DNA of 64,000 bases from Planctomycetaceae bacterium (GTDB lineage Bacteria > Planctomycetota > Planctomycetia > Planctomycetales > Planctomycetaceae): the NCBI GenBank assembly GCA_041398825.1, contig JAWKTX010000013.1, positions 99,177-163,176 on the forward strand, written 5' to 3'. Below the pieces are notes generated by a model that was given only the letters and a program-made list of their open reading frames with translations, made no database searches and had not been told where the DNA came from. Shown piece after piece: positions 27,101 through 36,226 of the stretch. The position numbers and the translations under genes are program-made. Each line of letters starts with the position of its first letter. Position 1 is the first letter of the stretch.

Positions 27101-29587
27101 GGCAAAACTGCCCCGGATCAAAACGGTAAGACAGCCGAGTACATGGCACAGGAAGGCGTTGCCACATTGTGGGACTGGAGAGCAGGAAAGGGTCTTCATT
27201 CGTTGAAGACAGAATCCGTGCCTCTGGATGCAGCGTTCAACCCGGACGGCAGTCGACTTGTGATCGTCTGTGGCCTGGGGCATGTGTTGCTTGTCGAGCC
27301 AGAGACGATGCAAGTCAGAGCATCGATGATTCACGAGGGATCTGCTGTTCATGGATTCCAACGCAGACGGCGGATGATTCGATTTCATCCCTTCGAAGAC
27401 CAGTTCTGCACACTGGGAATAGGATCTTCCATATGCCTCTGGAATACAGACGGAACTCTCAAGACCAAATTGACCACGACTGGTTACTTTTACGACGCTC
27501 AGTATTCCCCGGACGGCAAGTATCTGGCGACCGCCACAGACAAAGGCGAAGTTGCAATCTGGGATGTCCAAACGGGGAAACCTGCAGCAAAACCTCTGCC
27601 GCACTCAGCACAGGTTTGGCAGGTGAATTTTGACAGAACGGGAACGCGACTGGTCACCGCCTGTGAAGACAGAATGGCTCGTGTTTGGGACTGGAGCGAT
27701 GGCAAACTTGCTGGACCCGGCCTCGAACATGACAATGCAGTGCGATTTGCGGATTTTGTGTCTGATGACAGGATAGTGGTGACGGGCAGTCAGAAGGCCA
27801 TTCGTTTCTGGGATGTAACAAGTGGCCGGGAGATTGCACCTCCACGGCGGCACGAGATGCGACCGGAGTCATTTGTACTGGCTGGTAATCGACAGATGGT
27901 CGTCGGGCCAGGAGCTGCGTTCTGGCTGACAGAGGTTGAAAATCAGCCAAACGAAATCGCGTCCCCAGGGGCTCTGCTGTTGGCAGCAGAAGCGACAAGC
28001 GGAAGAAGAATTGAACGTAACGGTACAGTCAGCCTCTCAAGCAACGAATGGATGGACACGTTACGACGTGTGCGCGAAGCCGGAGAAACACCCTATGAAC
28101 TTTTGGGCGGCAGGATGAATCCCGTCGCGGTTCAGATCGAGCAACGACTAAGGTCTCTCTGGCAAACGAATCAATGGCAGGCGGCTGTTGAATTTCTGAA
28201 GTCCATCTCTCCGGAAGAAGTGAATGAGGATCGATTCCTGATAATGGCCACCGAAGCCTGTGTCCGTACCGGTGAATTTGAAACGGCACGGGCGTGGTTG
28301 AACAGACTGCCTGAAGTCGTTCGTCAGACAGAAGGTTCTCATGTGACTTATGTTGGAATCTGCGAATCTCTACGCCATCCGGAATTGCAGGTCGAGTACC
28401 GACACGTGTTGAAAACGCTTAGCGAGCATACCAATCCGGATCAGCGTCTGATGGCGCTTGGGTGCCTGAGTCAGGCTTCGGTCACAGATACGTCCAGCGC
28501 AGATCTAGCGATGTTGCTGCTCACGGACTCCGATGCCACCGTCCGTTCGACTGTTCAGCGCTTACTGACAAATCGACTGGCCGATGACCGAACCGGCCGC
28601 TGGATTCAGGCACTTAATCAACTTCCGGAAGAGATTCGCAGGCTGTTCGATGAACAGTTGAAGCTGGCGAATGAACGGGTTATCGAGGAACCAGCGATCC
28701 TTGCTCTGCTTGGACAGAGCGATGAATGGGAATGGAGTGTACCAGAACCACTTGGCAGAGATATCAATTCCAATGGAATGGATCACCCAGGATATCTATC
28801 GCCAGATGGTCTGCGACTCTATTTCTCTTCGTCAAGGACCGGAGGACTTGGTTGGTCCGACATCTGGCTGGGAGTGCGAGAATCTACGGACACTGATTTT
28901 GTTGACTTCACCAACCTTGCGGCTCCAGTGAATGGGGCTGACTATGATAGCAGCCCAACATTGGCCGACGACGAACTCACGATGGTGTGGGTTTCGCAAC
29001 GCGATGGTAACATCGGCCAGCGAGACTTGTGGATCGCCGAACGGCCAACATTGGATTCATCGTTCGGACCCCCCATGAATCTGGGCCCCAACATCAATTC
29101 AGGGGCCGACGAAACAGCACCATTTCTTTCAAGCGATGGACTGACCCTCGTGTACCGCTCGTTTCGGGATGGTAATCATGATCTTTGGATAGCTCGACGC
29201 CCTGCAGTAAATTCACCATTTGGCGAGTCAACAAGACTGCCACCCAACGTCAACTCGGACCAGTACGAAGACTTTCCCGCGCTGCTCGAAAATGACAAAT
29301 ATCTGCTGTATCGCTCCCAGTTGAGCTCTTTAGGCGACGACGCACTATTCCTGTCGGTTTGGTGTGACAGTACCCAGAATTACGAAGGTCGGTACAAGTT
29401 GGTCACATCACTCCACTCGGAGGGCATTGACGGAGCCCCGCGGTTAGCTGCGGATAACAGGAGTCTCCTGATGGTCAGTAGTCGCCGGGGCGTATTTTCG
29501 GGCGAGAACCCGGAGAGCTGGAATTCCTTGAATATCTGGACGTCCCGGCTCGTCAAGCGGGACAAATCCCAGCAGAACCTTCCCTGA
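24191..29587 (+). CDS. Serine/threonine protein kinase with zinc ribbon, WD40 and TolB-like repeats
   Basis: 1798 residues. Order: N-terminal helical part, zinc ribbon (C82, C85, C102, C105), kinase domain (about 130-395) with glycine loop GVGAFGNV, catalytic K160, HRDLKPGN (250-257), DFG (270-272) and GTPAYMSPEQ, one transmembrane helix (about 416-438), a coiled coil (445-495), then many WD40-type blades (about 540-1240, e.g. YSPDGKYLATATDKGEVAIWDVQTG), a helical HEAT-like stretch (about 1290-1500) and C-terminal TolB/PD40 repeats (about 1530-1780, e.g. DSSPTLADDELTMVWVSQR). The kinase end is predicted cytoplasmic and the beta-propellers on the other side of the membrane. All key kinase residues are present. 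It starts four bases after the sigma factor gene, an established ECF-kinase pairing in Planctomycetes. Confidence 0.95.
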   Translation: MAGDRKQRVQDLFFAALEIDRELRDDWLKKQCADDYELQKEVESLLQYAALSDDPLEHGLNREVAREVGLIEDLHAGLHVRCPHCHQPIEIVEESSLSDVVCSACGSNFSLISSEDTQTYHPSKDETVGHFNLVDKVGVGAFGNVYRAYDKTLDRTVAVKIPRKGQLLPEETEQFLREARTAAQLRHPGIVSVHEVGRDGDRIFIVSDFIDGLTLSDYLTGMRPTVREAVELAIKVARSLHYAHEQGVIHRDLKPGNIMLDRNNEPHLMDFGLAKREAGEITITMDGQVLGTPAYMSPEQARGEGHHADRRSDIHALGVILFELLTGERPFRGNTRMLLHQLLTEDAPSPRRYNANIPRDMETICLKCLEKNPDRRYQTAGELADDLQRFLDHRPILARSINRLERTWRWCRRKPIVASLLATVFVLLATVGIVSSIAWLQTSAALYREGQALNKAQAESQRARDETTRAEAALQKAEVQRQRAEATLLDMYESFGMNRAHQDEHAEALLWFAKVADAPDATPERRRINQMRLRNWLRRVPVPVYFVSNEWGRVEAFQFHPSDSHLLIQTSQHAFVGDLEESHLFTLRSSRARFSPDGRILAVGNQNGQIKLHSFPSMAVLDEFNVSGSGIPQLAFSDDGKLLAAGSQDLHVWDLTSRSLLSGIANHPQPLHSVQFSDGGRFLVTACKDSLARIYEIDQSTLSEQPAVPPIDHRSRGGIGVAVVPPLIVSSESAIFLKGGHELNLVHLESGEVIRTFQGGSSRLIANAVLTSDRKKIVITTDVNAVVSVVEIATGKTLQALPPADDRVPSLAVAANSQILATGSHDSFVRLYDPNNLTTQLAAIDLQGIVDQLAVSNSGQLLVTQQLDSVLNSNQSVVKVYRIPEVSSGPDVDATIHSKKFWLPHESTVSADGAYSATPGARWQAGPGAAYVYDTQTMLPVSPELTLNAELTATALNVSGDTLVTLTTAEGKTAPDQNGKTAEYMAQEGVATLWDWRAGKGLHSLKTESVPLDAAFNPDGSRLVIVCGLGHVLLVEPETMQVRASMIHEGSAVHGFQRRRRMIRFHPFEDQFCTLGIGSSICLWNTDGTLKTKLTTTGYFYDAQYSPDGKYLATATDKGEVAIWDVQTGKPAAKPLPHSAQVWQVNFDRTGTRLVTACEDRMARVWDWSDGKLAGPGLEHDNAVRFADFVSDDRIVVTGSQKAIRFWDVTSGREIAPPRRHEMRPESFVLAGNRQMVVGPGAAFWLTEVENQPNEIASPGALLLAAEATSGRRIERNGTVSLSSNEWMDTLRRVREAGETPYELLGGRMNPVAVQIEQRLRSLWQTNQWQAAVEFLKSISPEEVNEDRFLIMATEACVRTGEFETARAWLNRLPEVVRQTEGSHVTYVGICESLRHPELQVEYRHVLKTLSEHTNPDQRLMALGCLSQASVTDTSSADLAMLLLTDSDATVRSTVQRLLTNRLADDRTGRWIQALNQLPEEIRRLFDEQLKLANERVIEEPAILALLGQSDEWEWSVPEPLGRDINSNGMDHPGYLSPDGLRLYFSSSRTGGLGWSDIWLGVRESTDTDFVDFTNLAAPVNGADYDSSPTLADDELTMVWVSQRDGNIGQRDLWIAERPTLDSSFGPPMNLGPNINSGADETAPFLSSDGLTLVYRSFRDGNHDLWIARRPAVNSPFGESTRLPPNVNSDQYEDFPALLENDKYLLYRSQLSSLGDDALFLSVWCDSTQNYEGRYKLVTSLHSEGIDGAPRLAADNRSLLMVSSRRGVFSGENPESWNSLNIWTSRLVKRDKSQQNLP

Positions 29588-29727
29588 CTTTTCAGCATGT
29601 ATTGCGGAAGGGAACGCAGGTATCGACGGTGACCTCTGCTTGACCCGGAATGCGATCTGGCATAACAACCGGCCGATTCTTTCAAAGATCCACCATTCGT
29701 TTCGACTTCGCACGGGATATCAAGAAC

Positions 29728-30837
29728 ATGTCTGAAAAGGTCTGCCGCTGGGGAATCCTGAGTACCGCTGGTATTGCACAAAAAAACTGGCACTCGATCG
29801 CTAATTCAGGCAATGGACAAGTGGTCGCCGTGGCCAGCCGTTCCATTGAAAAGGCTCAGCGGTTTATCGACGAGTGTTCGGCGTCGGTGCCAGTTCCGCA
29901 GGATGTCAAAGCTTACGGCAGCTACGAGGAGCTTCTTGCCGATCCCGGTATCGATGCCGTTTATGTACCTCTGCCAACGGGGCTGCGAGCAGAATGGGTG
30001 ATTCGAGCAGCCGATGCTGGCAAACATGTCATGGTTGAGAAACCCTGTGGTGTTGCCGCGGAAAACCTGCGAACGATGATCGATGCCTGCGAACGCAACC
30101 AGGTTCAGTTCATGGACGGCGTCATGTTTATGCATAGTGATCGCATGGCCGCGATGCGGGAAGCACTGGACGATGGTCGGTCTGTCGGAACCATCCGACG
30201 CATTGCCAGCCAGTTCAGCTTCTGCGCACCGGATGAATGGGTTGCCAGCAATATTCGAGCAACTTCGAGCCTGGAGCCGGCGGGGTGCCTGGGAGATCTT
30301 GGCTGGTACACAATTCGATTTACATTGTGGGTGATGAAATACGAAATGCCGACCGAGGTCCGCGGGCGAATTCTGCACGGCACAAAACGATCCGACAGTC
30401 CGGAAGAAGTGCCGATGGAATTCCAGGGCGAACTTCATTTCGCAAGCGGAGTTTCAGCCACCTTTTACAATTCCTTCCGAACGGAAAACCAGCAATGGGT
30501 GAATGTCAGCGGGACTCAGGGGTACCTGCATGTTGAAGATTTTGTCCTGCCGCAATTTGGAAGTGAGGTGAGTTTTACCACCAGCAGTCACAAGTTTGTG
30601 GTCGATGGCTGCCGCTTCAATATGGAGGGGCACACAAAACGAACCGCGGTGCGGGAATACAGCAACAATATGCCGCAGGCTCAGGAAGCGAACCTGTTCA
30701 GAAATTTTGCGTCTCTTGTGCTGAGCGGCAAGCGAGACAACCATTGGCCGGAGATCGCGCTGAAGACTCAACTGGTGATGGACGCCGCGCTGAATTCGGC
30801 TCGCAACGGTGGCATGGCTGTCGCACCTGAGATTTGA
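29728..30837 (+). CDS. Gfo/Idh/MocA family oxidoreductase
   Basis: 369 residues from 29728 (MSEKVCRWGILSTAGIAQKN). It has a Rossmann nucleotide-binding N-terminus, DAVYVPLPTGL, and the family EKP motif in HVMVEKPCGVAAENL. The C-terminal half (FMDGVMFMHSDRM, GDLGWYTIRFTLW, SATFYNSF) matches the subgroup of dimeric dihydrodiol/glucose-fructose-like oxidoreductases, with a catalytic-region GDLGWY. Frame open from 29650 without conserved sequence. Substrate not evident. It lies 140 bases after the kinase gene and is probably independent. Confidence 0.9.
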   Translation: MSEKVCRWGILSTAGIAQKNWHSIANSGNGQVVAVASRSIEKAQRFIDECSASVPVPQDVKAYGSYEELLADPGIDAVYVPLPTGLRAEWVIRAADAGKHVMVEKPCGVAAENLRTMIDACERNQVQFMDGVMFMHSDRMAAMREALDDGRSVGTIRRIASQFSFCAPDEWVASNIRATSSLEPAGCLGDLGWYTIRFTLWVMKYEMPTEVRGRILHGTKRSDSPEEVPMEFQGELHFASGVSATFYNSFRTENQQWVNVSGTQGYLHVEDFVLPQFGSEVSFTTSSHKFVVDGCRFNMEGHTKRTAVREYSNNMPQAQEANLFRNFASLVLSGKRDNHWPEIALKTQLVMDAALNSARNGGMAVAPEI

Positions 30838-31004
30838 CAGCAATTTCAGACCGGAAACGTGTTCCTGCGAATTCGAAGCACTTTCACTCTGGCAAGAGTC
30901 TGGCAGCATCCGCTGCATCCTGGCTGCGAATGCCTGCTGAATCTTTGCGCTGTTGCAAAGACTGTGCTTCGAAGGCTTCCTGAGAAAACTCCTGACTGTT
31001 CGTG

Positions 31005-32294
31005 ATGCACCATTCGTTCTTTGAAAACCCCGATCTTCAGTCGCCTCAGGCTCAGTTTGCGCTGAACATTGTGCTCCGTTTGCGTGAAGCCGGATTTCAG
31101 GCGCTTTGGGCTGGCGGATGTGTCAGAGACGGCTTGCTTGGAAAGATTCCAAAGGATTTCGACGTTGCATCCGATGCACGGCCGGAACAGGTCATCGAAC
31201 TCTTTGGCAGACGCCGTACGGTGGCCGTGGGAGCAAGTTTTGGCGTTGTGATGGTGCTGGGGCCGAATCGCGAAGCAGGCCAGGTGGAAGTCGCAACATT
31301 CCGCAGCGACGGGCAGTATCTGGACGGCAGGAGGCCCCAATCGGTCCGGTTCTGTTCTGCCGAGGAAGATGCGCAGCGTCGCGATTTTACCATCAACGGC
31401 ATGTTCTATGACCCGGTCGATCGATGCGTTCTGGACTATGTGGATGGCCGGCGGGACCTGGCCGACGGTATCGTTCGAGCGATTGGCGATGCGGGCGATC
31501 GATTTACCGAAGACAAACTCAGGATGCTTCGGGCGGTGCGTTTCGCGGCGACTTTTGGATTCGACTTAGCGGACTCGACCAAAGGTGCTGTCACCAGTCT
31601 TTCTCATCAAATCACCCAGGTCAGCTTCGAACGTATCACTCAGGAGCTGAAACGCATGTTGTCGCACCAGAAGCGAGCATTAGCGTTTCGCCTGTTGTTC
31701 GAAACAAAACTGCTGGGGGTGCTTTTCCCATGGTTTGACGCGTTCAGTACTGATGTCGCGCAACTGATCCTGAGTCATCTGCATGACAGCAGTTTTGAGT
31801 CGTCATTGGCAGCGATGTTCAGAACGGGTCTTCTGAACAAGTATGGTCGGAGTCAGCGCATTGATGCGGTAAAAGAAGAATGCAAACGATTCAAGCTCTC
31901 CAACGCGGAGACGGATACGATCCTGTGGCTCATCGAATCGATGGAACTTATGGATCGCGTGTCCAGTCTTCCGCTTCATCAGCTCAAGCCGCTGCTTGCC
32001 AGTAACAATTGTGAGCTGCTGTTATCGTTGTCGGAGGCAACCAGTCTTGCGAGCGGACAAACTCCCTCGTCGAGCCGGTTTTGTCGACAGTATCTTGGTG
32101 CTGTGGACCGCTCGTTATTGGATCCGCCGGTGTTGATCACTGGCGCTGATCTGCATGCGATGTCCGTCCCGTCCGGGCCTCGATTCCGAGAGATTCTGGG
32201 CTGTGTGCGGAACCTGCAGCTGGATGAACAGATTACATCGCGTGAAGATGCGCTTCGAGAAGCGCGGCGTCTGGCTGCTGAACTTTCCAGGTAA
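31005..32294 (+). CDS. CCA-adding enzyme / tRNA nucleotidyltransferase family
   Basis: 429 residues. The class II nucleotidyltransferase signature is present: WAGGCVRDGLLG, DFDVAS with the metal-binding aspartates, VATFRSDG.Y.DGRRP, and RRDFTINGMFYD for nucleotide recognition, followed by the RFTEDKLRMLRAVRFAATFGF helix. These enzymes add CCA to tRNA 3' ends, or poly(A) in related members. A CCA function fits the tRNA-Ser gene at 50362-50448 in this window, which does not encode its CCA. The start could be GTG at 31002 or the adjacent ATG at 31005. The 3' end faces the antiporter gene at a 12-base distance. Confidence 0.9.
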   Translation: MHHSFFENPDLQSPQAQFALNIVLRLREAGFQALWAGGCVRDGLLGKIPKDFDVASDARPEQVIELFGRRRTVAVGASFGVVMVLGPNREAGQVEVATFRSDGQYLDGRRPQSVRFCSAEEDAQRRDFTINGMFYDPVDRCVLDYVDGRRDLADGIVRAIGDAGDRFTEDKLRMLRAVRFAATFGFDLADSTKGAVTSLSHQITQVSFERITQELKRMLSHQKRALAFRLLFETKLLGVLFPWFDAFSTDVAQLILSHLHDSSFESSLAAMFRTGLLNKYGRSQRIDAVKEECKRFKLSNAETDTILWLIESMELMDRVSSLPLHQLKPLLASNNCELLLSLSEATSLASGQTPSSSRFCRQYLGAVDRSLLDPPVLITGADLHAMSVPSGPRFREILGCVRNLQLDEQITSREDALREARRLAAELSR

Positions 32295-32306
32295 GACGCA
32301 GCATGC

Positions 32307-33500
32307 CTACTCCTGTGGGGCATCCGGCGGGCGATTCGTGGCGCGATGGAATCCGTAGTTCAGAATGAATGCGATTACTGTAATCGGCGCTGCAATCCAC
32401 ATTACCGCAAAATGTAACGCTTCCACTTTGGGTGAATTCATGGCTGTTAGAGCGATGTTGGCGTTGTAAGCGATGTAGTACAGCAGGAATAACAATCCTT
32501 CCCAGCGGGCGATCTGGTGAAAGGCGACAAACACAGGAAGGCAGGCGAGCGACACCAGGATCATCACCGGAATATCAAACGTGACTGCAGATTCCGGAAT
32601 GGGAATGCCACCCTTAACGCAAGTGCCTGTTAATCCCAGCACACACAGAATGTTAAACAGATTGCTACCAACAACGTTCCCGACGGCGATATCTCGTTCG
32701 CCTCGATAGGCCGCCACCAGCGAAGTTGCGACTTCCGGCAACGATGTTCCAACGGCCACCAGAGTCAGGCCAATCACCAGCTCCGAAACGCCCAGTGTCC
32801 GTGCGATTGTGACCGCCGACGATACAAACATGTTGGCCCCGACGACGAGCATTACCAGGCCTGCAACCAGTAGCAGGGCATTTGTCAGGATCATCTTTGA
32901 CGTCGCGCCATCCGGAGGAACGCTGCCGAATTCCCTCGCATATTCTTCTTCGATGGCTTTACTCTCCTGCCGACTCTTCCGTACGACCCAAACGTTGTAC
33001 CAGATCAGAGCAGCAAACAGCACGGCCCCTTCCATCTGAGAGATATTGCCGTCCCAGGCCATCACCGCAACGGCCATCGAAGCCGCAATCATCAGGGGCA
33101 CATCAAGCCGAATCAGCTGCTGCGACACCGTCAATGGTGTGATCAGTGCAGCCAGTCCGAGGATGAGCAGGACGTTGGCAATATTACTACCGACGACGTT
33201 GCCCACAGCGACCTCGGGATCGCCGCCCAATGCCGACCGCATGCTGACAACCAATTCGGGTGCGCTGGTGCCGAACGCAACAACCGTCAATCCTACAACC
33301 AGCGGCGAGATCCTGCAGGCAATAGCCAGTCGGGATGCTCCTCGAACCAGAACTTCAGCGCCAACCGTCAGAATCACCAGGCCGACTATGAGTATCAGAA
33401 CGGTCAACGGAAGCTCCGAAATTATGGAATGAATGCCTGCAACACCATAGACCGACCATTGTTGCAGTGTTTGAACAGTCAGAACACAGCGCGGGCCCAT
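32307..33500 (-). CDS. Sodium/calcium exchanger family protein
   Basis: 397 residues, about 10-11 hydrophobic segments in two homologous halves. The alpha-repeat ion-site motifs are VAFGTSAPELVVS (75-86) and VAVGTSLPEVATS (249-260), each followed by AVGNVVGSN. This is the CaCA superfamily, YrbG-like group, exchanging Ca2+ for Na+ or H+ at the inner membrane. The cytoplasmic linker (about 173-203) is short, as in bacterial members. The first 25 residues lie before the first membrane helix and are not family-like, so the true start may be a little downstream of 33500. Confidence 0.92.
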   Translation of the reverse strand: MGPRCVLTVQTLQQWSVYGVAGIHSIISELPLTVLILIVGLVILTVGAEVLVRGASRLAIACRISPLVVGLTVVAFGTSAPELVVSMRSALGGDPEVAVGNVVGSNIANVLLILGLAALITPLTVSQQLIRLDVPLMIAASMAVAVMAWDGNISQMEGAVLFAALIWYNVWVVRKSRQESKAIEEEYAREFGSVPPDGATSKMILTNALLLVAGLVMLVVGANMFVSSAVTIARTLGVSELVIGLTLVAVGTSLPEVATSLVAAYRGERDIAVGNVVGSNLFNILCVLGLTGTCVKGGIPIPESAVTFDIPVMILVSLACLPVFVAFHQIARWEGLLFLLYYIAYNANIALTAMNSPKVEALHFAVMWIAAPITVIAFILNYGFHRATNRPPDAPQE

Positions 33501-33605
33501 GGATGCCGGAATTCGTCCTTATCGAAAACCTGTTCCCGGTCCGGAGACAGAAATTACTGTGTCCAGGCGATGAATTCCATTTCCCGCATTCGCGCCAGCG
33601 CGCGA

Positions 33606-34544
33606 CTACTGCTTACCGGAAAAGACGTGTCCTTTGGCCTTAACTTCCAGGGCGTAAAGCGATGTTCGGGCCGTGACGAAAAGTGTGGAATGATTCGGAC
33701 CTCCGAATGCAACATTCGCTGGTTGTTCGGGAAATGCAATCGTGCCGATAGCACTGCCGTCCGGGCCGAAGACCTGAAGGCCAAGCGCCGTCGTTATGTA
33801 AAGGTTACCTTCTGTATCCACCGTCAGACCGTCCCCACCCGTTCCGGACTTTCCTTCCGGCTGTTTGAGCTTACAGAAGACCCGGCCCTCGCCGAGCTTG
33901 CCGGGAGATGTGATTTCATAAGCCCACATCTCTTCTTCCATACTTGGAATGACGTATAGAGTCTTCTCGTCGGGAGAAAGGATCACTCCGTTCGGTGCGT
34001 TCCGGTCCTCGATTAAACGGGTGATTTTGCCTTGAGCATCCCTGTAATAAACGGCTTCTTTTTTTTGTGGCCACGGTTCCGGAGCCCGAAATCGAGGATC
34101 CGTGAAATAGATCCCTCCGGTTCGATCGATCACAAGGTCGTTGGGGGCGTTGAATCGTTCACCATTGAATTTATCTGCCAGCGAAACCTCACTTCCATCC
34201 GACAGAGTGTATTGCTTCAGTCTTCCATCCATCTCACATGCCAGCAGTCGATTTCCTGCAACCAACAAACCATTGCAATGGCCAGATGGCTCTACGAACA
34301 CGGTCAGCCTGCCCCTGGAGTCTCGTTTGTGAATTCGATTGTTGGGGATATCGGTGAAGTAGAGATTGCCGTCTCCGTCCGCCGCCGGTCCTTCGGTAAA
34401 TCCGAAGTTGGTATGCAAACGCTGCACTTCGCCGACTGGACCGATTTTTGAAGCAAGGTCATCCGCAGTCGACGAGGAACCCGTGACGGCCAGCATGACC
34501 CCCGCCAGCCCGGCGGAAAATAAACTCCCGGAAAAACGATTCAT
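33606..34544 (-). CDS. Secreted SMP-30/gluconolactonase-like beta-propeller protein
   Basis: 312 residues from 34544 (MNRFSGSLFSAGLAG), with GAGGA eight bases upstream. A signal peptide (1 to about 27, ending at SSSTADD) is followed by a six-bladed propeller typical of the SMP-30/gluconolactonase/LRE group: FGFTEGPAADGDGNLYFTD, FNAPNDLVIDRTGGIYFTDPRF, APNGVILSPDEKTLYV and GGDGLTVDTEGNLYIT, which carry the acidic and Asn metal ligands. It likely hydrolyses a sugar lactone outside the inner membrane; the exact substrate is unknown. Confidence 0.9.
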   Translation of the reverse strand: MNRFSGSLFSAGLAGVMLAVTGSSSTADDLASKIGPVGEVQRLHTNFGFTEGPAADGDGNLYFTDIPNNRIHKRDSRGRLTVFVEPSGHCNGLLVAGNRLLACEMDGRLKQYTLSDGSEVSLADKFNGERFNAPNDLVIDRTGGIYFTDPRFRAPEPWPQKKEAVYYRDAQGKITRLIEDRNAPNGVILSPDEKTLYVIPSMEEEMWAYEITSPGKLGEGRVFCKLKQPEGKSGTGGDGLTVDTEGNLYITTALGLQVFGPDGSAIGTIAFPEQPANVAFGGPNHSTLFVTARTSLYALEVKAKGHVFSGKQ

Positions 34545-35020
34545 CACACTGTCCTCACGTATCAAACACTGTTTTGGCAACTCCTGCCGGTGATCGTAAT
34601 GGCTCAGCTGAAGTTCGCGAACCCAATCAGCAAATATTGCGCGAACACCGCGCTACCAGACGCACGCATTTCTGCTTTGGTTCTGGATAAGACTGTCCAG
34701 AGATGAACCTTCGGCCACCACAGCCCTGACCGGCTGGGGGACTCTCCTTCATGCGAACTTTACCTGACCTGAATAACCCGTCGCTGGAAGAAATTTCACC
34801 AATGTGCACTCCTCTCGCACATCAACTGCACAGTGAGCGTTGTTCGAATTCAATGGTGTTGCTCGTTCTGCATTTGCAGAAACCTTCTCAGGCTCTGCCG
34901 AAATCATTCCGGGGCCTGATCGATGTTGGCGCCACAAGGTGAAGTTGGCGCTGGAAGCTGGAAGAAGAGCAAAATCAAACGGAAGCAACGGCGATACTTC
35001 AGGTAAGGAGACAAAAATCA
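34545..35020. other. Intergenic region between divergent genes
   Basis: 476 bases upstream of both the SMP-30 gene (minus) and the Cys-rich protein gene (plus). A ribosome site TAAGGAG lies at 35004-35010 before the latter. Nothing else is recognisable; a 90-codon minus-strand frame at 34749-35021 is not protein-like. Confidence 0.5.
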
Positions 35021-36076
35021 ATGGTGAAACGAGCGTTAGCAGTATTCGTTCTGCTGATCATGTTCTCTTCCAGCGACGCGAATGCGGGAACGGGCCTCTT
35101 CGGCCACATCCCTTTCCTCAGTGGAGGTTCCTGCGGCGAAGGATGTGCGGTTGACGGCATCTGCGGTGAAACCTGCACGGATCCCGGCGATGGATGCTGC
35201 GATCTGCTGTCTGATTCCTGCGGAGAGAGTTGCGGGGCTGGTTGCACAGACCTGTTCGGTGGTCTCGGCAGCATCGGCAGTTGTATCAAGCCAAGTGACC
35301 ATTGCTTCGACAGCTTTATCAGTCCAATTACCAATCCCGTCTTCTTCGAAGATCCTCGTACACTGACAGAAGCACGCCTGATCTTTGCCCACCATACATT
35401 GCCAAACTCGCTGGGTGCCGGGTCCGCGCAGTTGTATGCAATGCAGATTCGAGCTGCCATTTCAGAAAACGTGTCCATCATCGCAACAAAGGACGGCTTT
35501 CTGGTCACTGACAATCCACTTCTGCGTGACGGCTGGGCGGATATCGCTGCTGGTTTGAAAGTGAACCTGTATCGAGACGTGGCGTCTCAGACACTGTTCA
35601 GTGTTGGGGCAACCTACGAAGCTCCCTGGGGTTCCCGCAAAGCGCTGCAGGGGAACGGCGATGGGGAATTCCACATCTTCGGAACCGGCGGCACAACAAT
35701 CATGGATGACTACCACCTGTTGTCCGGTCTCGGGTTTCGTCTTCCTGTCGACCGCGCTGCTGAGAGTACCTCGATGTACTGGTCAAATCATATTGACCGA
35801 CGAATTGGAAATGGCCCATTCTACCTGCTGGGCGAATGCAACTGGTACCACTGGCTTTCCAGCGGCAGTGCATTTCCTCTGGCTGTCGAAGGTGTCGATA
35901 TCATCAATCTGGGCTCACAGGGTGTCGCCGGGCATGATATCGTCACGGCCGCAATTGGCGTTAAGTATAAGCCAAGTGGAAACACAGAAGTTGGCGTGGC
36001 CTGGGAAGCCCCTCTCACCGATCGTCGTGACATTTTTGACGACCGCCTGACGGTGGACTGGATTATTCGGTACTAG
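35021..36076 (+). CDS. Secreted cysteine-rich protein with beta-barrel-like C-terminal part
   Basis: 351 residues. A signal peptide (MVKRALAVFVLLIMFSSSDANA) precedes a segment of about 65 residues (25-95) with 11 cysteines in SC.EGC, GICGETC, GDGCC, SCGESCGAGC patterns, likely disulfide-bonded or metal-binding. The remaining ~250 residues are rich in alternating aromatic/Gly strands (LFSVGATYEAPWG, FYLLGECNWYHWLSSG, TEVGVAWEAPLTDRRD, ending in WIIRY), typical of an outer-membrane barrel ending in an aromatic residue. I know no named family. The start is supported by TAAGGAG, and a nested hairpin terminator follows the stop. Confidence 0.8.
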   Translation: MVKRALAVFVLLIMFSSSDANAGTGLFGHIPFLSGGSCGEGCAVDGICGETCTDPGDGCCDLLSDSCGESCGAGCTDLFGGLGSIGSCIKPSDHCFDSFISPITNPVFFEDPRTLTEARLIFAHHTLPNSLGAGSAQLYAMQIRAAISENVSIIATKDGFLVTDNPLLRDGWADIAAGLKVNLYRDVASQTLFSVGATYEAPWGSRKALQGNGDGEFHIFGTGGTTIMDDYHLLSGLGFRLPVDRAAESTSMYWSNHIDRRIGNGPFYLLGECNWYHWLSSGSAFPLAVEGVDIINLGSQGVAGHDIVTAAIGVKYKPSGNTEVGVAWEAPLTDRRDIFDDRLTVDWIIRY

Positions 36077-36122
36077 TTGGTGCCTCGGGCACTTTGGGGT
36101 ATCGCCAAACCATGACGTGAAA

Positions 36123-36170
36123 CCGTGGCCGAGGGCCAGGCGAACGATTGCCTGGCTTTTCCGGCCACGG
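36123..36170 (+). terminator. Nested hairpin, probable terminator between convergent genes
   Basis: The outer arms ccgtggcc (36123-36130) and ggccacgg (36163-36170) enclose the inner arms gccaggc (36135-36141) and gcctggc (36150-36156), all perfectly paired, with TTTT at 36157-36160 after the inner stem. It is 47 bases past the stop of the Cys-rich protein gene and may also serve the convergent GntP gene. Confidence 0.65.
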
Positions 36171-36226
36171 ACCGCATGGTCCATGATCCGAGACACTTTC
36201 TCTGGAACTTCACTGGCGTGCCCGGG

